Source: Fulvivirga maritima (GTDB lineage: Bacteria > Bacteroidota > Bacteroidia > Cytophagales > Cyclobacteriaceae). Taken from it: a DNA stretch of 64,000 nucleotides. The stretch covers positions 2,351,001 through 2,415,000 of the forward strand of contig NZ_CP089980.1 in the NCBI RefSeq assembly GCF_021389955.1, written 5' to 3'. The notes under the pieces were generated by a model. The model did no database searches and was not told the DNA's origin. It was given only the letters and a program-made list of their open reading frames with translations. Of the stretch, positions 37,138 to 45,181 are shown piece after piece (the first letter of the stretch is position 1; every line of letters begins with the position of its first letter). A program made the translations under genes and the position numbers.

Positions 37138-38880
37138 ATGATTTCAATAAAAACTCCTAATGTAAAGGAGACCATGACAATGGTGTATTCTACCATTGAG
37201 CGTTTTCCTTTGGCTGTGATAAGCGGCTGTATTGCGGTTTTTGCTTCTTGTTACTTTATAGACCTGGACTATAGTGATGAGGAACTTAAAAACACTATTT
37301 TGAGATTGATCATGGTGTCATCTCTCGGTATTGCTTTCTTTACGGCCCTTAAGCTCTTCGCAGAAAGTCTGCAGCAAGCTTTTTGGAGGTATGTATTAGG
37401 CGGAATAGGGGTAGCTGCCCTTGCTGTATATTATTATGGTATGCCTGCTGATTTGAAGGTGGTTGAATGGGTACGCTATATTTTATTTGGAATTATAGCT
37501 CATTTAATGGTTTCATTTGCGCCCTTTTTGCCTGGCAAATCCAAAGAAGGTTTTTGGAGGTATAATAAAAACCTTTTTCTGCAGATAGTTACGGCCTTCT
37601 TCTTTGCTATGGTTATTTATATGGGTTTGGCCTTAGCGCTATTAGCTCTTGATAAGCTATTCGATATCAATTTTAATTCTAAGCTCTATTTAAAGCTCTT
37701 TTACATAGTTTCTGGGATATTCTCTATGCTTTATTTTCTGGGAGGAATGCCCAGGCAGCAAGAGTTGTATGCTGATGATGAGGAGTTCTCTAAAGGACTT
37801 TCTGTATTTACTCAATACATACTTATACCCTTGGTAGGTATCTATAATCTGATTCTGTACATCTACACCATAAAAATTGCTATCAGCTGGGATTGGCCTA
37901 GAGGATGGTTGGGATATCTTTTTATTAGTTATTCTGCTCTGGGTATACTTTCTTATTTGCTCATATATCCGTTGGCAAAATCTGGTAAAAGAGCTTTGTT
38001 AAGGATATTTTCAAAATGGTTTTTCTTTTCTTTAATACCTCTGGTGGTAGTTTTGTTTTTAGCGATTTACCGTAGAGTAGATGAATATGGACTCACTGAG
38101 AATAGATATTTTCTCTATTTATTAGATTTTTGGCTGTTGGGAATTGCTGTCTATTTTTCGTTTTTCAAAAGTAAAAATATTAAGCTGGTTCCTATAAGCT
38201 TAGCTGTAGTCATATTGCTATCCTCATTTGGCCCTTGGGGAGCATTTGGTTGGTCTGCCAGAAATCAGGCAAATAGATTTGAAGAATTAATTAAAAAGGC
38301 AAAAGTAGGAGGGCTATCATTCGAAGAAAGGAAAGATGTGTCTTCGGTTATACAATACCTGGGTAGACGTAAAAAGTTAAGCCATTTACAACCCTATTTT
38401 AAAGCAGATATTGATTCACTTTATGAACATAATAGCAGTAGTTATGCGCAGGTTCTGCTTAATGAGTATAATATTAATTATGTGAACTCATGGCAGCGAG
38501 ATAGTACTGCAGGGAGTTCTTTTGCTTATTACAGTATTAAAGAAAACTATTACCTTAATGTAGGGAGCTATGATCAGTTTTTAAGCTACAGTTATGGTGG
38601 GCAGTCAGATATGCTTAAGGCAGGTGATGGGCAAGCGCTTATAATAGACTCCTTAAATACTTCAATAGACTTAAAGCCTTTTATTTCACATTTGAGAAAG
38701 GAGCACCCGGGAGGTGATTATGAAATGCAGCCCGACCAGCTCATGATAGAGGGAAATAATGACGAGATTAGTTATAAAATATATTTCCTTTCATTGAGCC
38801 TTAGGAGAGATTCTGACAATAATTACCAGGCGCAGAGCTTACGATTTAATATGTTTTTCAATAAAAAAGCAAAAAAATAA
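37138..38880 (+). CDS. DUF4153-family membrane protein
   Basis: A 580-residue protein. Residues ~20-375 carry about ten or eleven hydrophobic helices (e.g. FPLAVISGCIAVFASCYFI; VTAFFFAMVIYMGLALALLAL; FFSLIPLVVVLFLAIYR), with the DUF4153 stretch LFYIVSGIFSMLYFLGGMP. The last ~200 residues are soluble. Its function is unknown. It follows the BrkB gene by 17 bases and probably ends the same operon. Confidence 0.8.
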   Translation: MISIKTPNVKETMTMVYSTIERFPLAVISGCIAVFASCYFIDLDYSDEELKNTILRLIMVSSLGIAFFTALKLFAESLQQAFWRYVLGGIGVAALAVYYYGMPADLKVVEWVRYILFGIIAHLMVSFAPFLPGKSKEGFWRYNKNLFLQIVTAFFFAMVIYMGLALALLALDKLFDINFNSKLYLKLFYIVSGIFSMLYFLGGMPRQQELYADDEEFSKGLSVFTQYILIPLVGIYNLILYIYTIKIAISWDWPRGWLGYLFISYSALGILSYLLIYPLAKSGKRALLRIFSKWFFFSLIPLVVVLFLAIYRRVDEYGLTENRYFLYLLDFWLLGIAVYFSFFKSKNIKLVPISLAVVILLSSFGPWGAFGWSARNQANRFEELIKKAKVGGLSFEERKDVSSVIQYLGRRKKLSHLQPYFKADIDSLYEHNSSSYAQVLLNEYNINYVNSWQRDSTAGSSFAYYSIKENYYLNVGSYDQFLSYSYGGQSDMLKAGDGQALIIDSLNTSIDLKPFISHLRKEHPGGDYEMQPDQLMIEGNNDEISYKIYFLSLSLRRDSDNNYQAQSLRFNMFFNKKAKK

Positions 38881-38888
38881 TCGAACAG

Positions 38889-38919
38889 TTTGTGTAATTA
38901 AAAATATAGTATACATTTG
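38889..38919 (+). promoter_or_regulatory. Promoter of the tRNA-Ser gene
   Basis: TTTG (38889-38892), a spacer of exactly 19 bases, then TACATTTG (38912-38919): a textbook Bacteroidota promoter, 35 bases before the tRNA. Confidence 0.85.
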
Positions 38920-38954
38920 CAGTCCTGTTGGAAATCAGTTCCAGCAAAACAGAT

Positions 38955-39039
38955 AGAGGAGTGGCAGAGTGGTCGAATGCGGCGGTCTTGAAAACCGTTG
39001 TACCGCGAGGTACCGGGGGTTCGAATCCCTCCTCCTCTG
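38955..39039 (+). tRNA. tRNA-Ser (anticodon TGA)
   Basis: An 85-base type II tRNA. The acceptor stem AGAGGAG pairs perfectly with CTCCTCT (39032-39038), with discriminator G39039. The anticodon loop is CTTGAAA (anticodon TGA, reading UCA/UCG), followed by a long variable arm (GTACCGCGAGGTAC region) and a T-arm GGGGG TTCGAAT CCCTC. No CCA is encoded. It sits immediately before an integrase gene and is the likely integration site. Confidence 0.95.
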
Positions 39040-39062
39040 CTTAGAAGAAACCAAACAACAAC

Positions 39063-39097
39063 AAAACCCTTCAAACGCTATGTTTGAAGGGTTTTTT
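39063..39097 (+). terminator. Terminator after tRNA-Ser
   Basis: AAAACCCTTCAAAC pairs with GTTTGAAGGGTTTT (14 bp, 5-base loop), running into TTTTTT. Confidence 0.9.
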
Positions 39098-39138
39098 CAT
39101 TTAGCACCATTCGCAATAAACAAATAATTTTCGTAAAA

Positions 39139-39256
39139 TCGGTTAGCAATTCGGTCTCCTAAAAAGTAGCTAACCGAATAGATTATTCCTGTCTAAATTG
39201 ACCGATTTTTGGTTTGATTTGGTTTCCACGTACCCAAGGATTGAGACCCAATCCTT
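39139..39256. repeat. Inverted repeats between tRNA-Ser and the integrase gene
   Basis: TCGGTTAGC (39139-39147) is inverted as GCTAACCGA (39169-39177), and AAGGATTG (39236-39243) is inverted as CAATCCTT (39249-39256). They lie in the spacer where attachment-core and arm-type integrase sites, or an excision-protein site, would be expected. I could not identify a repeated tRNA 3' end (attR) elsewhere in the window. Confidence 0.5.
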
Positions 39257-39298
39257 AACCGTTAGTTTCCTTTTCTATCAACAAAAAAGACATTGCTC

Positions 39299-40522
39299 AT
39301 GTCTCATACCTTTAATGTGCTATTTTGGTTACAGAATTATAAGTTAAATAATGATACAGGAAAAGTTCCGGTTTCTGTGCGTATAACGGTGGATGGTAAA
39401 AGGGCTGAGATTGCCACAGGCAAAAAGGTGCCTGCTGATAAATGGAACTCTTCTTCCGGGTTGATGCGTGGGCAGAGTGTGGAGGCTCGTAGTATTAATA
39501 AGCATTTGAGGGATATTGATTATCGGTTACACGAAATCTATGATGAACTTGAGAGGAATGGAGAGTATGTTTCAGCGCAGGCGATAAAGAGCGTTTTTCA
39601 AGGTAAGAATATTAAACAGCATTCTGTGATAGAACTGTTTAAGTATCATAATAATCAGATAAAGAGTCAGCTGGGAAAAGGGTATTCAAAAGGGACTTTG
39701 GAGAGGTATCAGACTACATTGAAACATACATTAGGATTTATACAGCATCATTATAAAGCGGATGACTTTTTATTTAGAGATATGAAGTTTTCCTTCATAA
39801 CGGAATTTGAGTTCTATTTGAAGGCGGTATGTGGTATTGGTCATAATACAGTGGTGAAATATCTTAGAAATTTTAAGAAGATAATCCTAATAGCTGTTAA
39901 AAACGATTATTTAAGCCGTGATCCGTTTGTTGGATATAAGATGTCTCTCAAAGAAGTGAAAAAGGATTATTTAACAAAAGATGAAATAGAAGCCTTGGTT
40001 AATAAAGAATTTACAATTGATAGGCTTGAGCATATTAGAGATATATTCCTTTTTTGCTGTTATACCGGCTTAGCTTATGCAGATGTTAAAAGACTTACTG
40101 CTGCCAATATATCTATAGGGTTGGATGGTGAATATTGGATTTTTATTAATAGGAAAAAGACAGGCTCCGAATCTAATGTGCCACTGCTACAGCCTGCTGT
40201 CGATATAATTGAGAAATATGAAGATTGTCCTATCACATCACATTCAGGTTATTTATTGCCTGTAATTTCCAACCAGAAAATGAATGCATATTTAAAAGAA
40301 GTTGGAACCTTGTGTGGTATAAATAAAACAATAACCTTTCATATGGCGCGTCATACATTTGCGACAACAGTTACTTTGGCTAATGGGGTTTCTATAGAAA
40401 CGGTAAGTTCTATGCTAGGGCATAAAAATATAAGAACTACTCAGATTTATGCTAAAGTAGTTCAGGAAAAAGTAAGTGCAGATATGAGAAAATTGAAATC
40501 GCTAATGAGTAAAAGTAATTGA
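39299..40522 (+). CDS. Tyrosine site-specific recombinase (integrase)
   Basis: About 407 residues from the ATG at 39299 (MSHTFNVLFWLQNYKLN); a TTG two codons upstream is less likely. The N-terminal arm-binding and SAM-like domains (DTGKVPVSVRITVDGKRAEI; SKGTLERYQTTLKHTLGFI) are typical of Bacteroidota integrases. The catalytic domain has FCCYTGLAYADVKRLT, where the first catalytic Arg is replaced as in many Bacteroidota integrases, then HMARHTFAT, MLGHKNIRTTQIYAKV with the nucleophile Tyr. It sits 260 bases past tRNA-Ser and points away from it. Likely the mover of the downstream accessory region, though the island's far end is not visible. Confidence 0.93.
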   Translation: MSHTFNVLFWLQNYKLNNDTGKVPVSVRITVDGKRAEIATGKKVPADKWNSSSGLMRGQSVEARSINKHLRDIDYRLHEIYDELERNGEYVSAQAIKSVFQGKNIKQHSVIELFKYHNNQIKSQLGKGYSKGTLERYQTTLKHTLGFIQHHYKADDFLFRDMKFSFITEFEFYLKAVCGIGHNTVVKYLRNFKKIILIAVKNDYLSRDPFVGYKMSLKEVKKDYLTKDEIEALVNKEFTIDRLEHIRDIFLFCCYTGLAYADVKRLTAANISIGLDGEYWIFINRKKTGSESNVPLLQPAVDIIEKYEDCPITSHSGYLLPVISNQKMNAYLKEVGTLCGINKTITFHMARHTFATTVTLANGVSIETVSSMLGHKNIRTTQIYAKVVQEKVSADMRKLKSLMSKSN

Positions 40523-40855
40523 TGGGTATTTTGTGATATTTTAAGCACTACCATTTCCCGAGGTAGACCGATGTTTAACCTCTTTGCCTCCTTTGCCGAG
40601 TTTGAAAGAGAAATGATCAGTGAGCGTACAAAGGCCGGATTAGCACATGCGAGAAAGTATGGTAGAAAAGGAGGTAGGAAGCCAGGTATATCAAAAGAAG
40701 GTAAAATAAAGGCCTGGGCAGCATTGAAGCGTGCCAGAGATTCAGATACACCTATTGCTCAGATTCAAAAGGAGCTGGGGCTTTCTAAAGCTACATATTA
40801 TCGGTATCTTCAGTGGGCTGAAGGAGAAGAGAAGAAGAAATTAATATCAGAGTAA
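40523..40855 (+). pseudogene. Serine recombinase (resolvase/invertase) C-terminal remnant
   Basis: The readable frame begins right after the integrase stop and encodes about 110 residues. The last ~94 (from ATG 40571) are the E-helix FASFAEFEREMISERTKAGL plus the HTH_7 DNA-binding domain (PIAQIQKELGLSKATYYRYL). The upstream bases still read as recombinase (STTISRGRPMFNLF) but the catalytic N-terminal domain with its nucleophilic Ser is absent. It could still bind DNA and might act as a regulator. It looks like a fusion scar next to the integrase. Confidence 0.75.
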
Positions 40856-41030
40856 ACGCTGTACTCATTTTTTATAATGTAGATGAAAAATGTTTGAGGC
40901 CACTCAAAAGAAGTTCTTCTAATTAAGTAAATTATAAGACGAGTCCTCACACCTTGTTGCTTTCATAATGAAAAAGTGGCAAGATAAAAATTAATTTATA
41001 AAAAGTAAATTTGTTGTGTACAAAATTAAA

Positions 41031-41300
41031 ATGGATATACAGGTAATATCAATAATTAATTCAACAGAAGAAGATTTACTTGATCAATCAATAATTAAAA
41101 GATTAGATTTAGGCCTAACCCAAATTGGAGTATTAAATAAGAGCATTATTAATAATGGAACTGATTCAATTGATATAAAGTTTTGGGTTGACTCGAGTGA
41201 GAAGGTCAAAATAGCTGAAAATCTAATCAGGGAAATTTATAATAAGGATCACTTTCACCTTGAATTTATTTTTAAAACCTCTTCTTCTGGGGATTTTTAA
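41031..41300 (+). CDS. Hypothetical protein
   Basis: An 89-residue protein from ATG 41031 (MDIQVISIINSTEEDLL); a GTG at 41016 would add five residues. It alternates short strands and amphipathic helices (DSSEKVKIAENLIREIYNKD). No signal or membrane segment. I do not recognise a family. AT-rich, single gene between the recombinase remnant and a secreted protein. Confidence 0.45.
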   Translation: MDIQVISIINSTEEDLLDQSIIKRLDLGLTQIGVLNKSIINNGTDSIDIKFWVDSSEKVKIAENLIREIYNKDHFHLEFIFKTSSSGDF

Positions 41301-41509
41301 GTTTAGTGTTAGAGCTCCTTTGTTGCCGTGCTCAGCATGGTGAAAATTACCTTAGCTCTTTTAAAAGACTGAACCAGTTTTATCATAGACATCAAAAGTC
41401 TCAGAAAACGCTTCTATCATTTTAATATTAAATTAATTAGATTGACTCCATAAAGGAAATAAGGGAATGTCTTTCCCTTATACAAATGTTAGCTCCAATA
41501 ATCACCGTC

Positions 41510-42094
41510 ATGAAAAACATTATTTTAACCTTCTTACTGTTAATCTCCTTCTTAACGAGTACTGCACAGGTTTATGTCAACGGTTATTATAGAAAGGATG
41601 GAACCTATGTCAAACCTCATTACAGATCAAATCCTGATGGAAATCCTTATAATAATTGGAGTTATCCTGGAAATGTTAATCCGTATACGGGCAAAGTAGC
41701 AACAGGAAACCCTTCAACTTATCTTCGCAACTATTACAAGATATACCCAAACAGCGGAACATCAAGTTCAGACTATTTCAATTATACCTCATGTCTTGTC
41801 TACACGAACTACAAAGGACTAAAAACAGGTTACTCGTACACTTTAACCAGCAATAATGCTTCAACTACTGGATACGTAAAGCATTACCAGAACAATAAAT
41901 TCAAGATATACGATACTTCGAACAAACATATTGGATATGTCTACACCCGAAAGAAAGGAAGGCGTTATGAGGTTTACGATTTATATGGATACGAAGTAAC
42001 ATCCAACAGGTTTAGAATAAACTGGTCAACTGTAGGTTCTATATTTCTTGGAGGGGCATTAGTCTATTTATTGGTTGAAGCAACATCCTATTAA
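41510..42094 (+). CDS. Secreted protein with an N-terminal YRKDGTYVxPH motif
   Basis: About 194 residues from ATG 41510 (MKNIILTFLLLISFLTSTAQ, signal peptide); an ATG at 41486 would bury it. The mature N-terminus has the widespread pattern NGYYRKDGTYVKPHYRS, then NPYNNWSYPGNVNPYTG. Next come Tyr/Thr-rich strands and a C-terminal hydrophobic helix (VGSIFLGGALVYLLVEATSY). The motif occurs in many bacterial exported proteins of unknown function. Orphan within the accessory region. Confidence 0.6.
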   Translation: MKNIILTFLLLISFLTSTAQVYVNGYYRKDGTYVKPHYRSNPDGNPYNNWSYPGNVNPYTGKVATGNPSTYLRNYYKIYPNSGTSSSDYFNYTSCLVYTNYKGLKTGYSYTLTSNNASTTGYVKHYQNNKFKIYDTSNKHIGYVYTRKKGRRYEVYDLYGYEVTSNRFRINWSTVGSIFLGGALVYLLVEATSY

Positions 42095-42210
42095 CAAAAA
42101 CTGGAGTAACAAACGTTTTTAATAGATCAATATTTTAAAGAAAGGGAGGTGCTTGTATTTGATTTTCTCAATAATTTCAGGTATTCTTTATTAATTCAAA
42201 ATTAACCCAC

Positions 42211-42858
42211 TTGAAAATAAGGCCTAAAATAACACCGCCTTTCAATAGTGAAAGGCTTTTAAAATCAACACTATCTAATTCTATGTTGTCAGATGCAAAT
42301 GACTTTTTATGGAGGGTAGATATTGTGAAAAGTAACTCGGATTTTTTTGGGATATCCTTTATTAGCAAAATTTATGTAGAACTACTTATGGCTGTTGAAT
42401 CAGACTTAAAGTCACTAATTATTTCATTGTCTTTGAGAAAAGAAACGCCAGAAGACGCATATATGGTTGCTAGAAACTGTGGACATGATATTTCAAAATT
42501 GTACAGTGAGGTTGAAAAAAGAGCTAAGAATAGAATTACACTTTTAAAACTAAAAGATAAGAATGAATTGCTTGAAAAAGCTACCCAAATTAAAGTTTCA
42601 AATAGATACAAACTTATAAGTTTATTAAAAATAAAAACTGATGATCCTTTAGATAGACTATTCGGAGTTGGTAAATATTCATCACTGTTAACGTATGAAT
42701 ATATTTCTGATCTAGAGAAAATCGCATTAAAGTTACATCAAATATCATCGAAGTCATCTAAAAGGTATTTAGATATGGTTGCTATGAATGGAAGGAATAT
42801 TGGAAAATATGAAAGGAGAGTTAACCAGTTTAAAGAAAAATTGGGTAAAAAATTATAG
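42211..42858 (+). CDS. Hypothetical helical protein
   Basis: Up to 215 residues if the TTG at 42211 is used; the first in-frame ATG is at 42283 (MLSDANDFLW). Predominantly helical and Lys/Ser/Leu-rich (MAVESDLKSLIISLSLRK; GHDISKLYSEVEKRAKNRI; YEYISDLEKIALKLHQI). No signal peptide, membrane segment or recognised motif. AT-rich codon use like other genes of the accessory region. The uncertain start leaves the N-terminus open. Confidence 0.45.
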   Translation: MKIRPKITPPFNSERLLKSTLSNSMLSDANDFLWRVDIVKSNSDFFGISFISKIYVELLMAVESDLKSLIISLSLRKETPEDAYMVARNCGHDISKLYSEVEKRAKNRITLLKLKDKNELLEKATQIKVSNRYKLISLLKIKTDDPLDRLFGVGKYSSLLTYEYISDLEKIALKLHQISSKSSKRYLDMVAMNGRNIGKYERRVNQFKEKLGKKL

Positions 42859-42933
42859 GAAGATGGCTGTATGATTACATAGAGTTCATTTTCTGCTAGC
42901 CCTATTTTGTATTGAAATGAAAAATCCTAAGTT

Positions 42934-42956
42934 GTTCGTAGTCTGCGACTACGAAC
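42934..42956. repeat. Perfect hairpin upstream of the RAYT gene
   Basis: GTTCGTAGTC / TGC / GACTACGAAC, a perfect 10-bp stem with a 3-base loop, 85 bases before the transposase start. A REP-type element likely recognised by the adjacent transposase. Confidence 0.7.
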
Positions 42957-42972
42957 TTTCCAATGGTAACTA

Positions 42973-42987
42973 GTGTCTCTGACACGG
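42973..42987. repeat. REP-like hairpin, left copy
   Basis: GTGTCTCTGACACGG: a GTGTC/GACAC stem. The exact reverse complement recurs 620 bases away on the other side of the transposase gene. Confidence 0.75.
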
Positions 42988-43040
42988 TATTAAGCGATAA
43001 ATTCTTGTCGTTTTAAGCAATTATTGTTTAGATTCATAAC

Positions 43041-43586
43041 ATGTCCGGTGGTTATAAAATAAGAAATCAGTCAGGCATTCATTTTCTTTCCTTTGCTGTA
43101 GTAGAATGGATTGATGTTTTTACTCGAAGAGTATATTGTGAGCTTATAGTGGAGAGCTTAAACCATTGCGTAAAGCAAAAGGGGTTAATTGTATATGCCT
43201 GGGTAATTATGAGTAATCATTTACATTTAATTGTGGCAGCCAAAAATGATAATCTTTCTGATGTGCTCCGTGATTTTAAAAAATTTACAGCCAGAGAGAT
43301 TTTAAAATCTATTCATAGTGAAAATGTAGAGAGCCGAAAGAATTGGATGCTATGGCTTTTTCGATCAGCGGGTGCAAATAATAATAGAAATAAGGGATAT
43401 CAATTTTGGAGACAAGATAATCATCCTGAAGAATTAGAAACCAATAATTTTAAGGATCAAAAATTAGACTATATTCACAGTAATCCAGTTAAAGCTGGAA
43501 TTGTTGATGAGCCAGAGCAATATTGTTGGTCAAGCGCAAGAGACTATGCTGGAATGCAAGGGCTTGTGAAAATTGAATTTTTGTAA
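43041..43586 (+). CDS. REP-associated tyrosine transposase (RAYT, Y1/IS200-like)
   Basis: A 181-residue HUH-type single-strand nuclease. Motifs: IHFLSFAVVEWIDVFTR, the metal-binding NHLHLIVAA (HUH), DVLRDFKKFTAREI, FWRQDNHPEEL, and the C-terminal KLDYIHSNPVKAGIV...YCWSSARDYAG that defines the RAYT subclass; the nucleophile Tyr is probably the one in KLDYIH. RAYTs are single-copy domesticated transposases that move short palindromic REP sequences. Palindromes on both flanks support this. Confidence 0.9.
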   Translation: MSGGYKIRNQSGIHFLSFAVVEWIDVFTRRVYCELIVESLNHCVKQKGLIVYAWVIMSNHLHLIVAAKNDNLSDVLRDFKKFTAREILKSIHSENVESRKNWMLWLFRSAGANNNRNKGYQFWRQDNHPEELETNNFKDQKLDYIHSNPVKAGIVDEPEQYCWSSARDYAGMQGLVKIEFL

Positions 43587-43607
43587 ATGAAAGAAGTGTC
43601 AAATTTG

Positions 43608-43622
43608 CCGTGTCAGAGACAC
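43608..43622. repeat. REP-like hairpin, right copy
   Basis: CCGTGTCAGAGACAC, the exact 15-base reverse complement of 42973-42987, 21 bases after the transposase stop. The two form an inverted pair around the gene. Confidence 0.75.
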
Positions 43623-43638
43623 TCGTGATCATTACAAA

Positions 43639-43668
43639 TCCTTAGTCGCCCTTCGGTAAGACTAAGGA
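43639..43668. repeat. Hairpin downstream of the RAYT gene
   Basis: TCCTTAGTC pairs with GACTAAGGA around a 12-base loop that itself contains GCC/GGT pairing. No T-tract, so more likely a REP-like unit than a terminator. Confidence 0.55.
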
Positions 43669-43853
43669 TAGCGGGGTAGCGAAGCAATACGCGTGCTCAC
43701 TACAACACCGCTCCCACCATACTCCACATGGCGTCCCACCTCCAACATCTCTCACCAATCAACAAAGCCCAAAACCCCATCAACATACCTCAATCCCTTT
43801 GCTCTTAAAACAAAAACTTGTAAGTTAACGCTCCTTATAATTAACCTACTATC

Positions 43854-45179
43854 TTGAGTTTTTCGGAAGAACAAATCCAGTCTATTGCTCCCAATGCGTC
43901 AGCTTTTAGTGCTGGTAAAAAATTAAGTGGAAACAGTAAGTGGGAGTCGTTTGGTAAAAGTGATCGGGTGATCTGGGGTGCTATTAGAGGTAGTGGCAAA
44001 AATCCATATCTCACCCAAATTGATCTTAATGATATCGCTTTTAAATGCTCCTGTCCTTCTCGTCAGTTTCCTTGTAAGCATGCCATAGCGTTAATGCTTT
44101 TATACGGCAGTCAGGAGCAAAATTTCTCGACACAGGAGGAGCCGGAATGGGTGAGCACCTGGATGGATAGTCGTAAGGCAAGGCAGGAAAAGGCGGCAGA
44201 AGCCCCTAAGAAAACTAAAGCTAAAAGTGCCGCTAAGGATACTGTTGCTAAACGATTAGAGCAGGTACAGGCAGGCGCCGCTGAGCTGGAACTTTGGCTC
44301 AAAGACCTGGTAAGGATGGGCTTGCTAGAGCTCTCTTTTAAATCTGCCAAAGACTTTAAAAAAGTAGCGGCGCGCATGGTAGATGCCAAGGCTCCCGGAC
44401 TCGCTTTTTGGGTGAGAGAACTCGGGCAGCTGAATTATAAAGACGGCAGCGTTTGGCAAGATGAATCTTTAAAGCTCATCTCTAAGCTTTTTCTACTGAT
44501 CCAGGCCATTAAGAATTATGATCAATATGACGCACAGTGGCAATACACCATAAGAACACTTGCCGGCTGGAGCCAATCCAGTAAAGAATTATTGGCTGAT
44601 GCCAATGCTGAAGTGGTAGATGATCATTGGCTGGTAGTAGGGCAGCTGGAAGAAACCAATGATGATATTGTAACGCAAAGAAACTGGCTGATAGGTAAAA
44701 GAAGCAATAGAAAAGCATTAGTGCTTAATTTCTCTACACGCTTTTCTTCTTTTGAATCTATCATATTACCAGGCAGTTATATAGAAGGGCAGTTGGCCTT
44801 TTTCCCTTCGGTGCAGCCACAGCGGGCAGTAATAAAAACACAAACCAATGCAGCTGATAAGTTTGATGTTGATTTTACTTTCACTGAAAACTGGTTAGAA
44901 GTACACCGTAAAAAGACTGAACTGATAAAGGAAAATCCATGGTCTAATGATCATTTGTTTATTTTAAATAACAGTAAATTGATCTTAAAAAATGATACCT
45001 GGTTCATGGCAGATCATGATCACTATCTTATGCCGCTCATGAAAGGCTATGACATAGACAAGTGCCTTAAAAGTTTGGCCATATGCGGCACTGCTTCCCA
45101 CCCTATGGCGGTAGTAATTCGCAATGGAGAAGCCATTCCGTTAGGCATATTTCAAAATAACCAATATACCATTTTGTAG
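43854..45179 (+). CDS. SWIM zinc-finger protein
   Basis: A 441-residue protein starting at TTG (SFSEEQIQSIAPNASAFSAGKKL); no ATG fits the conserved N-terminus, so the TTG start is likely real. The SWIM motif FKCSCPSRQFPCKHAIALMLLY (CxC...CxH) lies at ~62-84; SWIM fingers bind DNA or proteins. A Lys/Ala-rich linker (KAAEAPKKTKAKSAAKD) and a larger uncharacterised domain follow. First gene of a five-gene unit with DUF5691, MoxR-type AAA, DUF5682 and VWA proteins; the next gene starts 2 bases after its stop. By architecture it corresponds to E. coli YehQ (from memory). Biochemical role unknown. Confidence 0.85.
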   Translation: MSFSEEQIQSIAPNASAFSAGKKLSGNSKWESFGKSDRVIWGAIRGSGKNPYLTQIDLNDIAFKCSCPSRQFPCKHAIALMLLYGSQEQNFSTQEEPEWVSTWMDSRKARQEKAAEAPKKTKAKSAAKDTVAKRLEQVQAGAAELELWLKDLVRMGLLELSFKSAKDFKKVAARMVDAKAPGLAFWVRELGQLNYKDGSVWQDESLKLISKLFLLIQAIKNYDQYDAQWQYTIRTLAGWSQSSKELLADANAEVVDDHWLVVGQLEETNDDIVTQRNWLIGKRSNRKALVLNFSTRFSSFESIILPGSYIEGQLAFFPSVQPQRAVIKTQTNAADKFDVDFTFTENWLEVHRKKTELIKENPWSNDHLFILNNSKLILKNDTWFMADHDHYLMPLMKGYDIDKCLKSLAICGTASHPMAVVIRNGEAIPLGIFQNNQYTIL

Positions 45180-45181
45180 CT

